From Thermophilibacter provencensis (GTDB taxonomy: Bacteria; Actinomycetota; Coriobacteriia; Coriobacteriales; Atopobiaceae): a DNA stretch of 64,000 nt. A program made the position numbers and the translations under genes. The stretch lies in NCBI RefSeq assembly GCF_030372065.1, contig NZ_JAUDEA010000001.1, positions 186,001 to 250,000 of the forward strand, given 5' to 3'. Below, piece after piece: positions 40,762-51,607 of this stretch. The first letter of the stretch is position 1, and the number at the start of each line of letters is the position of its first letter. A model generated the notes under the pieces. That model ran no database searches and was not told where the DNA came from. It saw only the letters and a program-made list of their open reading frames with translations.

Positions 40762-43320
40762 ATGTCGCTCTCAGCCGAGCTCATCGCCTACGCAGCCGCC
40801 CGCCACGACGCCCGACGCCCCCTTCTGGGCGAGAAGGACCGCGAGGTGGAGGCGCTTCTCGCCCCGCTCTCTGCGGACGAGGCCGCGCTCATGCGCTACC
40901 TCGTGGCAACGCTGCCGCTCACGGACGTGTTTGACACGCCGCTCGAGGTGCTTCTCGCCCACGTGCGCCACGCGCTCATGCTGCGCGAGGGGCCGGCGGC
41001 CGGGCTCCCCGAGGACGTCTTTGTGCACTACGTGGCGTGCCCGCGCGTGAACAACGAGCCGCTCGACCGCTGTCGCGAGGCCCTCTGGGAGGAGCTCGCG
41101 CCGCGTGTGGCCGGCCTTGACGCCGAGCACGCCGTGATAGAGGTCAACTACTGGTGCGCCGAGATGGCCACCTACCAGATCACAGACGGTCGCACGCTCG
41201 GCGCCCTTGGCGTGGTGGCCGGCGCCGCGGGCCGCTGCGGCGAGGAGTCCACGCTGCTCGTCTCGGCGCTGCGCTCGGTGGGCATCCCCGCCCGCCAGCT
41301 CTACGTGCCCTGGTGGGCGCACTGCGACGACAACCACGCCTGGGTTGAGGCATATGCAAACGGTGCCTGGCACTACCTCGGCGCCTGCGAGCCCGAGGAG
41401 GCGCTCGACCGCGGCTGGTTCACGGCGGCCTCCGGGCGCGCCCCGATGGTGGCCACGCGGCTCTTCTCGGACTTTGGCTGCAGCGAGAAGGACGTGGTGG
41501 GGCGCATTGGCTGCACGGTGCTCGTCAACGTGACGCAGAGCTACGCCGCAACGACGCACCTCTGCGTGCGGGTGACGCTGCCGGACGGCACGCCCGCCGC
41601 AGGAGCCGCGGTGGCGTTTGAGGTGCTCAACATGGCGGGGTGGCGCCCGCTCTGCGTCCTTTGCGCCGACGCCAAGGGGCGCTGCGAGGTTGAGCTGGGT
41701 CACGGCAGCGTTCGCGCTCACGCCTCGCTGGGCGACCTCGTGGCCGAGATGGACGTGGACGCCGCTGGGGTCGCTGATTCCGAGGTGGAGCTGCGGCTTG
41801 CCCCTGCAGCCACGGACGGCGCCTGGCACGACCTTGACGTGCGCGCGCCCGAGGACCACCCCGCCCCCACGCAGGCGCTCTCCCCGGAGCAGGCCGCGCG
41901 CGGGCGCGTGCGCAAGGCCGTGGCGGACGAGTCGCGCGCCATGCGCGTGGCCGCCATGCGCTCGCACGCCGCGCAGCTCGCACGCCAGGCGGCGCTCGTT
42001 CGCCCGGACGACGACGCCGAGCTCGTGGCGCAGATTCTCGACGCCGCGCGCGGCAACGCCGACGCGATCTACGACTTCCTCACCGCCGGCGCCGAGCCGG
42101 AGCGCCTGGCGCTTCTCTCCGGCCTTGCCGAGAAGGACTACCTGGACGCCCGGCCCGAGCTGCTGGAGGGACACCTCCGCGCGGCGCTCGCCGCTCCGCG
42201 GCGCCACGACCTTGACGCCAAGACCTGGGAGCGCTTTGCGCTCTGCCCGCGCATCGGCCTCGAGCACCTGAGCGCCTGGCGCCCCGCGCTGCCGGGGGCG
42301 CTGCCCGAGGAGCTCTCCGAGCTCGTGCGCACGAGCCCCGCCGCTGCCTGGGCGTGGCTGCGCGAGCACCTGTCCTTCTCGCCTGCCGAGCACCTGGCCA
42401 AGCTTGCCGGGACGCCCATCGGCGCGCTCGCGTCCGGGGAGGCCTCCGACGTCACGCTGCGCACGCTCTTCGTGGCCGCCTGCCGCAGCCTGGGCGTGCC
42501 GGCGCGCCTGGCGCCCGCGGACGGGCGGGCAGAGGTCCTTCTCGATGGGCGCTGGTCCTGCATGGAGGGAGCGCTTGCCGCCGAGAAGACCTTTGAGCTG
42601 CGGCTCGTTGCCCCCGAGGGGCGCGCGCTCGTCTATGGGACGGACTGGGGACTCGCTCGTCTGGGCGCCGAGATGCAGGTGGGGGGCCAGGTGCTCTACG
42701 GCTTCCACCAGCTCGAGCTTTGGGGGTGCGATCCGGCGGAGCTTGAGGTTCCGGCCGGGACGTACCGCCTCACCACCACGGTGCGCCTGCCCAACGGAAA
42801 CCAGCAGGCCTCTGAGCTGGTCTTCTCTGTTAGTGAATCCACAGAGGTGGAGCTGCGCCTGCGCGAGCCGAAGCCCGAGGACATGCTTCAGCGCATCGCC
42901 CTGCCGGATGCCGCGCCGCTGGTTGGGGGAGCGGGCGGCCTTGCCCTGGTCGCGTTCCTGGAGCCCGCCGAGGAGCCCACCGAGCACCTGCTCAACGAGC
43001 TCGTCGAACGCGCCGATGACGTTGCCGCCGCGGGGCTTAGCGTCACCCTCCTTACACGAAGGGAAGATTCGGACGATAATACCCTCTCGCGCGCCCTTGG
43101 TGTAATGATGGCCGCGGGAGCCGACGCCAAGGTTGCCCACGACGACTTCTCCGAGCTACCCGAGCGCCTTGCCCGGCGCATGTTCGCCAACCCGGAGCTG
43201 CTGCCGCTCGCGATTCTGCTCGATCTGCGCGGCGAGGGGGCGCCCGTTGGCCTCTTTGCCCGCGGGGGCTACGCCGTGGGCACCGTCGACCTCGTCCTGA
43301 GGCTCGCGGCCCTGGCCTAG
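40762..43320 (+). CDS. Large cytoplasmic transglutaminase-like protein
   Basis: 852 residues. Near residues 170-240 is a transglutaminase core: Cys in GRCGEESTLLVSALRSVG, His in DDNHAWVEAY, then HYLGACEPEEALDRGW. An Ig/carboxypeptidase-regulatory-like domain (RVTLPDGTPAAGAAVAFEV) follows, then a second, degenerate transglutaminase-like region (LRTLFVAACRSLGVPARL). There is no signal peptide. Long, mostly Ala/Glu/Arg-rich helices separate the domains. ATG behind CCAAGGAGCAGCC; TACCAT upstream is a possible -10. The reaction (protease, amidase or cross-linking) is not known. Confidence 0.75.
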   Translation: MSLSAELIAYAAARHDARRPLLGEKDREVEALLAPLSADEAALMRYLVATLPLTDVFDTPLEVLLAHVRHALMLREGPAAGLPEDVFVHYVACPRVNNEPLDRCREALWEELAPRVAGLDAEHAVIEVNYWCAEMATYQITDGRTLGALGVVAGAAGRCGEESTLLVSALRSVGIPARQLYVPWWAHCDDNHAWVEAYANGAWHYLGACEPEEALDRGWFTAASGRAPMVATRLFSDFGCSEKDVVGRIGCTVLVNVTQSYAATTHLCVRVTLPDGTPAAGAAVAFEVLNMAGWRPLCVLCADAKGRCEVELGHGSVRAHASLGDLVAEMDVDAAGVADSEVELRLAPAATDGAWHDLDVRAPEDHPAPTQALSPEQAARGRVRKAVADESRAMRVAAMRSHAAQLARQAALVRPDDDAELVAQILDAARGNADAIYDFLTAGAEPERLALLSGLAEKDYLDARPELLEGHLRAALAAPRRHDLDAKTWERFALCPRIGLEHLSAWRPALPGALPEELSELVRTSPAAAWAWLREHLSFSPAEHLAKLAGTPIGALASGEASDVTLRTLFVAACRSLGVPARLAPADGRAEVLLDGRWSCMEGALAAEKTFELRLVAPEGRALVYGTDWGLARLGAEMQVGGQVLYGFHQLELWGCDPAELEVPAGTYRLTTTVRLPNGNQQASELVFSVSESTEVELRLREPKPEDMLQRIALPDAAPLVGGAGGLALVAFLEPAEEPTEHLLNELVERADDVAAAGLSVTLLTRREDSDDNTLSRALGVMMAAGADAKVAHDDFSELPERLARRMFANPELLPLAILLDLRGEGAPVGLFARGGYAVGTVDLVLRLAALA

Positions 43321-43371
43321 GGGCAACTTCCGGACGCTCTGCGGCCCCAAACCGTCCGCACCGCGCCCCTA
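43321..43371. repeat. Family D palindrome, single copy
   Basis: GGGCAACTTCCGGACGCTCT ... AAACCGTCCGCACCGCGCCCC, immediately after the transglutaminase-like stop codon and before the converging lacI remnant. Same plan as the units at 8.8 and 33.9 kb. Confidence 0.65.
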
Positions 43372-43377
43372 CGGGAC

Positions 43378-43806
43378 CTACGCCCCCGCCGGCGCCGCCA
43401 CGCTCGTGCCCACCACGAGCTCGGGCGCCACGATGCTCAGCCCCGGCTCGCGCGCGCTGCCGTTGATTCTGTCCATGAGCAGCTCAAACGCACGCGCGGC
43501 GAGCTGGCCCACGTCCTGGCGCACGGAGGTGATCCCCGGCAGGAAGAGCGCCGAGGCCTCGTTGCGGTCAAAGCTCACCACCGAGACGTCCTCCGGCACG
43601 CGCACGCCCAGCTCGGTCAGGCGGCTCATCACGCCCACCGTCATGAGGTCGCTCGTGGAGAAGATCGCCGTCACGCCCGTGGCGAGAAGCCCCTCCACCT
43701 CACGGTAGCCGCTCTCGCTGTGGTAGTCGCACTCGCGCACCCACTCGGGCCGCAGCTCAATCCCGTGCTCGGCAAGGGCGTTCTCGTAGCCACGCAGGCG
43801 CAGGCG
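43378..43806 (-). pseudogene. C-terminal remnant of a LacI-family repressor
   Basis: Reads RLRGYENALAEHGIELRPEW through FSTSDLMTVGVMSRLTELGV, DVSVVSFDRNEASAL and TSVRQDVGQLAARAFELLMD, the last ~140 residues of the ligand-binding half of a LacI/RbsR repressor. The helix-turn-helix and the N-terminal lobe are missing. Its 5' end is joined, out of frame, to a truncated nucleoside hydrolase at about 43802-43810, so a deletion removed the middle of both genes. Confidence 0.8.
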
Positions 43807-44330
43807 GCCGTCTCGGGATCGGTTGCCACGTTGAACTCGGAGAGCACGCCCTTGTTGCCGCGCGCGGCGGTGCCGCCCATGAGGACGATGCGCTCGATGT
43901 GGCTCTTGACCTCGGGATACGCCTTCAGCGTGAGGGCCACGTTGGTGAGCGGCGCCAAGGCGACGATGGTCACGGGCTCCTCGGAGGAGAGCAGGGCGTC
44001 GCGCATGGCGTCCACCGCGTTCTTCTCGAGGAGGAGCGAGCGGTCGGGCTCGTCGAACTCCCAGCCCTCCATGCCGCTCGCGCCGTGGACGTTGCTCGCG
44101 TCCACGAGCTCTCGGACAAGCGGCTCGGCGGCGCCCGCCGCGACCGGCACGCGCTTGCCGAAGAAGCTCACGAGCTTGAGGGCGTTGTCGGTGGTGTGCT
44201 CGATGCCCACGTTGCCGCCGACGGTGGTGATGAGCCGCACGTCGAGCTCCTCGGCGAAGAGGGCGATGGCAATGGCGACGGCGTCGTCGATGCCGGGGTC
44301 GGTGTCAATGATCACGGGCTTCTTACTCAT
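43802..44330 (-). pseudogene. Truncated nucleoside hydrolase, N-terminal ~176 residues
   Basis: Starts MSKKPVIIDTDPGIDDAVAI, the calcium-site Asp cluster of ribonucleoside hydrolases, and continues through ALAPLTNVALTLKAYPEV, MGGTAARGN and FNVATDPETAA. Homology then stops; the frame runs on into the lacI remnant and ends at 43671. The family is ~310 residues, so about 140 including a conserved metal-binding Asp/active-site region are gone. Overlaps rbsK by 8 bases, hence a former ribokinase-hydrolase operon. Confidence 0.82.
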
Positions 44331-45249
44331 GACCCGCCTCCTTGAGATACTCGTCTACCTCCAGTGCCGTTGGAATCGCCTGCTGGGCGCCCACGCGAGA
44401 CGCGGTGATGCCCGCCGCGCACGACGCCCACCGCATCCCCTCCTCGAGCGGAAGGCCCGAGACCATGGACGCCGCAACGACGCCGATGAACGTGTCGCCC
44501 GCTGCCGTGGTGTCAACGGCGCGCACGCGCAGGGCCTCCTGCCGGATGAGCCGGCCGTCGCTCAGCGCAACGGAGCCGCGCCCGCCGAGCGTCACGATCG
44601 CGGTGCTCGGGCCCTTGGCGGCAAGGGCCGCGAGGGCGCGCTTGAGCGAGTCCTCGTCGTCGGGGAAGATGCCGCAGACCGCGTCGCACTCCGTCTCGTT
44701 GACGCAGACGACGTCGATGTTCGCCCACGCCTCGTCGGGCAGGTCGCGCGGCGGCGCCACGTTCACGATGGTGCGCATGCCACGGGCCTTGGCGCTCGCG
44801 AGGGCGGCGACGGTCGTCTCGAAGTCGCACTCGAGCTGGGCGAGAAACACGTCCCCCCTGCGCGCCACGTAGTCGAGCGCGGAATCCACGTCGGCAATCT
44901 TGAGCGCGTGGTTTGCGCTGGGACTGAGGACGATGCGGTTGTCCCCCTGAGACCTGAGCACAACGGCCACGCCCGTCTCCACGTCCTTGGTGCGAGCGAG
45001 CTCGTCGCAGCGCACGCCGTGGCCCACGAGGCCGGAGACGAGCTGGTCGCCAAAGAGGTCCTGCCCCACCGCGCCAATGAGATAGGTGGGCACGCCGGAC
45101 TTTGCGGCGGCGACGGCCTGGTTGGCGCCCTTGCCGCCCGGGTTGGTGAAGAACCCCTTGCCGGGAATGGTCTCTCCCTGCAGCGGCATGCGCTCGCTCT
45201 CGATGGTGAGGTCCATGTTCAGGCTTCCAAACACAACAACGCTGTTCAT
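44323..45249 (-). CDS. rbsK: Ribokinase
   Basis: PfkB-family kinase of 308 residues phosphorylating ribose at O5. Signatures: FGSLNMDLTIESERMPLQGE, NPGGKGANQAVAAAKSG, and the C-terminal DTTAAGDTFIGVVAASM. It looks intact. Upstream are AGGAGGAGAAATCG for translation and a LacI-type operator. With the hydrolase broken, it could still use free ribose if a transporter exists elsewhere. Confidence 0.95.
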   Translation of the reverse strand: MNSVVVFGSLNMDLTIESERMPLQGETIPGKGFFTNPGGKGANQAVAAAKSGVPTYLIGAVGQDLFGDQLVSGLVGHGVRCDELARTKDVETGVAVVLRSQGDNRIVLSPSANHALKIADVDSALDYVARRGDVFLAQLECDFETTVAALASAKARGMRTIVNVAPPRDLPDEAWANIDVVCVNETECDAVCGIFPDDEDSLKRALAALAAKGPSTAIVTLGGRGSVALSDGRLIRQEALRVRAVDTTAAGDTFIGVVAASMVSGLPLEEGMRWASCAAGITASRVGAQQAIPTALEVDEYLKEAGHE

Positions 45250-45295
45250 TCGATTTCTCCTCCTTTCTGCGGGTAGCTCGATTCCGTTCGTTTGT

Positions 45296-45311
45296 GCTAA
45301 AGCGCTTTAGC
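45296..45311. promoter_or_regulatory. LacI-type operator upstream of rbsK
   Basis: GCTAAAGCGCTTTAGC, a perfect 16-bp palindrome with the central CG seen in many LacI-family operators, 46 bp upstream of the rbsK start. The adjacent LacI gene is a truncated remnant without its DNA-binding domain, so the local repressor is probably lost unless a paralogue binds. Confidence 0.75.
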
Positions 45312-45393
45312 GTACGAGCGGGCGAACGGTGCGCTTGGCTCCGCGAGCGGTGGTGAGGCCTTCTCGCCTCGGCGTCCTCCTCGCCGCCTCCCT

Positions 45394-45555
45394 GCCGAGA
45401 AAACCCTGGGACTGCACCCCACCTGGCCACGATGTGCGCACTAAATGCGCCCTCTGTGCCAAGGACAGGCCCCTAGGTGCATTCACGCTGGTACAGAGTC
45501 AGGTTTTTCTCGGCGCGTGTTCTGGATTTTGGTACAGAGACAGCATTCTCTCGGC
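45394..45555. repeat. Family B units (one forward, two inverted)
   Basis: Forward unit 45394-45420 (GCCGAGAAAACCC ... ) and inverted units starting at 45489 and 45530, exactly 41 bp apart (TGGTACAGAG ... CTCGGC). Part of a ~590-bp gene-free stretch between rbsK and the PSP1 gene. Confidence 0.75.
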
Positions 45556-45675
45556 ACGAAGGGCATGACGCGCGCCAGACCCCGATTGGTTAAGTCTTTT
45601 TGCACCTGTTGGGGTGGTTTTGGGTTTGGCGGCCACGCGCGCTTCCCGGGCACCGTTCCAGAGACCATAACGGGA

Positions 45676-45831
45676 GGTTTTGGGCAACACCTTTTATGTC
45701 CGGAGGCGACTCGGGGCCCCTTGAGGTCCTTCTCAGCAGATTTGAGATGCATTTTCCCAGATAAACGTGCTCCTCGCGACCAAAGAAACCGCGAGGAGCA
45801 CACGTTGCATCAAACTTGTTGCCCAAAACCG
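45676..45831. repeat. Family C units facing each other
   Basis: Forward unit 45676-45700 (GGTTTTGGGCAACACC, TTTTATG) and inverted unit 45804-45831 (GCATCAAACTTGTTGCCC, AAAACC). Between them nothing was recognised. Confidence 0.7.
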
Positions 45832-45901
45832 GGGAAACCGGACGGGGGCCGAGAAACGCAGGGGGTATGAAGCGCAAGGGGCCGAGAAGCGCCTCCGCCC
45901 G

Positions 45902-47370
45902 CTACTCGCCGGCGGGCGCTCCGCCCTCGGCAGAGCCGCCCTTGCCGCGACCGCCACGACGACGGCGCCGGCGCTTGGCCGCGCCCTCCGCGCCCGACCG
46001 CGGCTTCGTCTCCGAAGACGGCTGGCCTCCCTGGGCCGCGGCCTGCTGCGCGCGCTTCTTGCGCGACGGCTGCATCCCGCGCGGCTGCGTGCCCTTCTCG
46101 GCCGCGAGCTGTCCGCCCTTGTCGCCCGGACGGCGCGTGCGGCGCACGCCCTGGGCCGCGGCCTGCTGAGATCCGGCGTCACCCGAGGCGTCCTCGCCTG
46201 CCTGGTGGTGCCGGCGACGGCGCGTCGTGGCGGCGCCCGGCTGCGCCGCGGCAACGTCCTCGGCAGCGCCCGCCCCGCCGTCGCCCGGACGGCGCTTGCG
46301 ACGGCGGCGAGTTGCGCCGGCGCCCTCCTCGCCCATCGCCGCAGCGGCATCGGCACGCTCGCCCGTCGGCGCGCCACTCGAGGCGCGGCGACGCTTGCGC
46401 TTGGGCTCCACGAAGATGTCGGACGCGTCCACCTCGGGTTCCGCGAGCACGCCGTTCTTGCGGTCGAGCTCGGCAAGGGCCATCTGCACGTCCGGGGACT
46501 CCAGGCGGTCGAGCACCTCGCGCGTCACGGTGTCCGGGCGGCACGGGCAGCCCAGCTCCTCGCTCTTCTTGTGCGCGGCCTCGGAGGCGGTCATGTCCGC
46601 AAGCGCCACGCGAATCTGCTTGCCGTTCTCAAGGCGCAGGACGATCTGCTCCTTGGGCGTGTCGTACTCCACGATCTTGCCCTTGCCGAGCGGCGTGTCG
46701 ATGACGGCGTTGCGCTTGGGCGCGCGCGTCTTGAAGTCGCGGTACGCCTCAAACTCGTAGCGCAGGCAGCACATGAGGCGGCCGCACGCGCCGGAGATCT
46801 TGGTCGAGTTGAGGGGGAGGTCCTGTTCCTTGGCCATGCGGATGGAGACCGGGTCAAAGCCGGTGGCAAAGCGGCGGCAGCAGAGCTCCTGGCCGCAGTG
46901 ACCGTAGCCGCCCACGATGGCGGCCTCCTCGCGCACGCCGATCTGGCGCATGTCGATGCGCACGTGAAACTCGCGGGCAAGGTCGCGCACGAGCTGGCGA
47001 AAGTCCACGCGCTCCTCGGCGGCAAAGTAGCACACGGCCTTCTCGCCGTCGAAGAGGTACTCAACGCCCACGGGCTTCATGTCCAGGCCGGACTCCGCCA
47101 CGTGACGGCGGAAGGCGGGCATGGCGTCCTCGCCGCGGCGGGCGAGCTCCTCGGCGCGCTCGAGGTCGGCATCGGTGGCAATGCGGTCCACGGCGCGCAG
47201 CTGGGCGCCGCCAATCGTGGCCTCGAGCTCCTCGGGCGTAACCTCGCGCGCATCCGCGGTGGCAAGGCCAATCTCGCGCCCGCGCTCGGTGGTGCAGATG
47301 ACGTGGTCGCCCTCCTGGGCGCCCGTGTCCGCCGGATCGAACCAGAGGTCGCGGGCGGCATAGGTGAACT

Positions 47371-47392
<22 letters not shown>
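45902..47392 (-). CDS. PSP1-domain (RicT/YaaT-like) protein with long basic tail
   Basis: 496 residues. Residues ~1-270 are the PSP1 core with the cysteine pairs HCGQELCCRRF and ACGRLMCCLRYEFEAY, which bind an Fe-S cluster in B. subtilis RicT of the RNase Y specificity (Y-) complex. The C-terminal ~190 residues are low complexity, Arg/Gly/Ala/Gln-rich (KRRRRRRGGRGKGG), unlike the short RicT, and probably bind RNA. ATG overlaps holB by 22 bases; the order tmk-holB-ricT is common. Confidence 0.88.
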
Positions 47393-48497
<1,105 letters not shown>

Positions 48498-48501
<4 letters not shown>

Positions 48502-49133
48502 GGGCGGCCCACGTCCACAAGGTCCGCCAGGGCATCGAGCGCGCGGGCGAGAACCGCGCTCTTCTCGCCCGATGCGTCAACGACGCGCACACGTGCGGGC
48601 TCCTCCTGGGCAAGGCGCAGGTACGCCGCGCGGACGCGCTCCTGAAACGCGAGGCCCTCCGCCTCCATGCGGTCGGCGCCACCTGCCGTGGCGCGCGCGT
48701 AGGCCGTCGCCGGGTCGAGGTCAAAGACGAGCGTGCGGTCCGGCGTGCGGCCGCAGCTGCCGAGCGCGTTGGCGCGGCGCACGAGCTCGTCGGAGAGGCC
48801 GCGGCCCCCGGCCTGATAGGCGTAGGTGGAGTCGTAGTAGCGGTCGCACAGCACCACGGCGCCTCGGGCGAGGGCGGGCTCGATGACCTCGCGCGTGAGC
48901 TGGGCGCGGCTGGCCTCGTAGAGCATGAGCTCGCACTGGTCGCACATCTCGGCGTTTGCGGGGTCGAGCAGGATGGCGCGGATCTTCTCGGAGATGGGGG
49001 TGCCGCCCGGCTCGCGCAGGCGCACGACCTCGCGGCCGGCGACCTCGAGCGCAGGGGCGATGAGCTCCGCCTGCGTGGACTTTCCGCAGCCGTCCGCCCC
49101 CTCGAGCGTGATGAAGACACCGTCAGCGCGCAT
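48498..49133 (-). CDS. tmk: Thymidylate kinase
   Basis: 211 residues. P-loop EGADGCGKSTQAELI, REPGGTPISEKIRAILLD, DRYYDSTYAYQAGGRGL and the DLDPATAYAR segment identify dTMP kinase. The ATG at the start of MRADGVFITLEG is chosen; the longer frame upstream is repeat DNA. GCTACCAT just upstream supplies a possible -10. Confidence 0.95.
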
Positions 49134-49331
49134 GGACCCTCCCTTGGTTTCGTAACCCTTCCATGGTAGCGCCAAGTGCCTCGCCCCGCGAGAAAACCAT
49201 CTGTCGGGACCAGCGACGCGCTTCTCGCCGCAACGCCCTTCTCGCCCCGGGCGCGGACGGCGACCCGGCCCCGTCACCGTCCCGAGCCAAACCCCCGCTC
49301 CGCCGTAGACCCCGCCCCGAGCCAAACTCCC

Positions 49332-49486
49332 GGTTTTGGGCAAAAGATTTGATGCGTAGCGGCCCCCAGCATCAATTGTTTTGCCCAAAACCAGGAGAAA
49401 CAGCGCACGACCGAGAAAACCCGCAGGTCGCAATTACGCACAAGCTCAATCGGGCCCATGCGATATAAAAGGTTTTGCCCAAAACC
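49332..49486. repeat. Family C units: one inverted pair plus one more
   Basis: Forward 49332-49355 (GGTTTTGGGCAAAAGA...GATGC) and inverted 49369-49392 form 24-nt arms with two mismatches around a 13-nt loop; another inverted unit is at 49461-49486 (CGATATAAAAGGTTTTGCCC). They lie in the ~490-bp gene-free gap between tmk and the GH2 gene, otherwise unremarkable. Confidence 0.75.
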
Positions 49487-49621
49487 ACCGTAAAACGCCA
49501 AAATCAGCGACTTCGCAAGGACCGAGAAAGGTCAAAACCCAAAACTAGTGTGTTTTGGACACAGGGATGACGAGAGAAGGGCGGCGAGAAGAACGATGGG
49601 CAGCGAGCGGGCAGGCGACGG

Positions 49622-51466
49622 CTATCCGGGCAGGGCGTCTCCCAGCTTGCAGACGCGCCGGTCGTAGGTGAGAAGACCGTTGCTCTCGGCCTCAACGTCG
49701 CTGAGCTGGGTGTACACAAAGCCCGTGAGGCCCTCCGGCTCCAGCGCGTCCGCGGCGGCCAGCTGCGCGCGGACCTTCTCGGCAAACTCGCCCGCGTCCG
49801 CGGCGGCGTCGTAGCCATACGAGCCCGCGATGCAGCCATGGTCCGGGACCACCCAGTTCACGCCGCCAAACTCGGAGATCACAAACGCGCGCGGCGGCCG
49901 TGCCGGGTCGCGCCAGACCGCGAGCGGGCGGAAGTAGTTGTGCACGCTGAAGAAGTCCCCGCAGCGGCGGTCGTACCAGCCGCTCGTGGCGTCGATCGGC
50001 CGCGTGGGGTCGAGCCTGCGCACGGCGTCGGCCGCCTCGCACGCGTCAAACTGCCCCCAGCCCTCGTTGAAGAGCACCCAGCCCACGACGCACGGGTGCT
50101 CACGCAGCAGCTTGACCGTGTCCACGCAGGTCCGCCGCCACTCGTGGCGATACGGCCTGTCATCCGAGGAGAGCCGCCGGTGCGCGCGCTCGCCCTCGTC
50201 GGTGCCGCGCGTCCAGCTCGCACGAAGCAGCGTGGGCACGTAGCTCGTGTGCACCGCGCTGTAGGTGCCGCCGCCGGAGACCATGTCCTGCCAGACGAGC
50301 ATGCCCAGCCGGTCGCAGATCGCGTAGAAGCGTCCCTGCTCCACCTTGATGTGCTTGCGCAGCAGGTTGAAGCCCAGCTCGCGCATGGTGCGGACATCGT
50401 GCTCCAGAGCCTCCTCCGAGGGCGCCGTCATGAGCCCGTCCGGCCAATAGCCCTGGTCGAGCACGCCGCGCAGGAAGACGGGCTCGCCGTTGAGAAGAAC
50501 GCGCGGCGTGCCGTGCGCGTCCGGGCGCACCTCAACGGTGCGGAAGGCGCAGTAGCTCCGCACGCGGTCCGTGCCAAACGAGACCTCAACGTCATAGAGG
50601 CGCGGGTCGTCCGGGCTCCAGAGCCGCGGGTTGGAGACGGGCAGCTCAAGGCGGACGTCGCCCTTCTCGGCAACGACCTTGATGACGCGGGCGATCTCTC
50701 GGCCCTCGTCCAGCAGGCGCACGTCAAGGGTCCCGCTCCCCTCAACGCGGGCGAGAAGCACCATGCGCCGCTCGTCCGGCTGCGGCTCATAGGAGAGCCC
50801 GACCACGTGCGCCGCGGGCACGACCTCGTACCACGCATCCAGCCAGATGCCGCTCTGCGCCGTGTACCAGATGCCGCCGCGCGCCAGGCGCTGCTTGCCG
50901 CGCAGCTGGGTGCCCGTCTCGGACGGGTCGTGCACGCAGAGCCCCAGGCGGTTCTCCCCCGGCCGGAGCGCGTCGGTGATGTCAAACGAGAAGGGCAGGT
51001 AGCCACCCACGTGCTCGCCCACGCGCTGGTCGTTCACGTAGACGGAGCACGCCCAGTCCACCGCGTCGAGGTGCAGGACGAGCCGCTCCCCCGCCGCGAG
51101 CTCGGGCGCCTCAAACGAGCGGCGATACCACAGCAGCTCATCGGGCCTGAGCTGGCGGCGAACCCCCGAGAGCGGCGCCTCGGGCGAGAAGGGCACGAGG
51201 ATGGGCTGCCACGCCGCACCGTCCGCCGGCGGCTCCGCGCTGCGCCAGGCGTCGGCTGCGTCCGGGGCGTCCACGAAGGCGCACTCCCAGGTACCGTTGA
51301 GCGAGGCCCACGTGGCGCGCGCGAGTAGCGGGCGCGGATGGGAGCACGAGGCCACGTCCTTCTCGCCCGCCGCGATCTTCTCGCCCCACGGGGTCCAGAG
51401 CTCGGCCAGCTCGGGCTCGTCGGGCTTGCGCAGCCCCTTGACGAGCACCCGTCTCACGTCCAGCAT
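49622..51466 (-). CDS. Glycoside hydrolase family 2 (beta-galactosidase/glucuronidase-like)
   Basis: 614 residues, cytosolic (no signal). Sugar-binding and jelly-roll domain (LVLHLDAVDWACSVYVNDQR), Ig-like domain, then TIM barrel with acid/base Glu in VLFNEGWGQFD and nucleophile Glu in ISEFGGVNW. The second-domain loop GFNLLRKHIKVE is typical. Substrate (galactoside, mannoside, glucuronide) cannot be fixed. It stands alone between repeat-rich gaps, splitting the topA-tmk neighbourhood. ATG behind AAAGGAGGCGCG. Confidence 0.9.
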   Translation of the reverse strand: MLDVRRVLVKGLRKPDEPELAELWTPWGEKIAAGEKDVASCSHPRPLLARATWASLNGTWECAFVDAPDAADAWRSAEPPADGAAWQPILVPFSPEAPLSGVRRQLRPDELLWYRRSFEAPELAAGERLVLHLDAVDWACSVYVNDQRVGEHVGGYLPFSFDITDALRPGENRLGLCVHDPSETGTQLRGKQRLARGGIWYTAQSGIWLDAWYEVVPAAHVVGLSYEPQPDERRMVLLARVEGSGTLDVRLLDEGREIARVIKVVAEKGDVRLELPVSNPRLWSPDDPRLYDVEVSFGTDRVRSYCAFRTVEVRPDAHGTPRVLLNGEPVFLRGVLDQGYWPDGLMTAPSEEALEHDVRTMRELGFNLLRKHIKVEQGRFYAICDRLGMLVWQDMVSGGGTYSAVHTSYVPTLLRASWTRGTDEGERAHRRLSSDDRPYRHEWRRTCVDTVKLLREHPCVVGWVLFNEGWGQFDACEAADAVRRLDPTRPIDATSGWYDRRCGDFFSVHNYFRPLAVWRDPARPPRAFVISEFGGVNWVVPDHGCIAGSYGYDAAADAGEFAEKVRAQLAAADALEPEGLTGFVYTQLSDVEAESNGLLTYDRRVCKLGDALPG

Positions 51467-51607
51467 CGCGCCTCCTTTGGTCGTAGGCCCTATTCTCACA
51501 CAGGGAGCGGGCGCGTGGCGCAGAGGATGACACGCACGGTTTAGGAAGTTTTGCGTTTTAGAGGTCCCGCGCGCTCTGCCGACGGCCGTTTCCGTGTCAT
51601 ATTAGCT

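Noticed and set aside
43671-44330. Complete 219-residue nucleoside hydrolase
   Set aside because: Homology ends at about residue 176; the remaining residues are an out-of-frame reading of the lacI remnant, and normal length is ~310.
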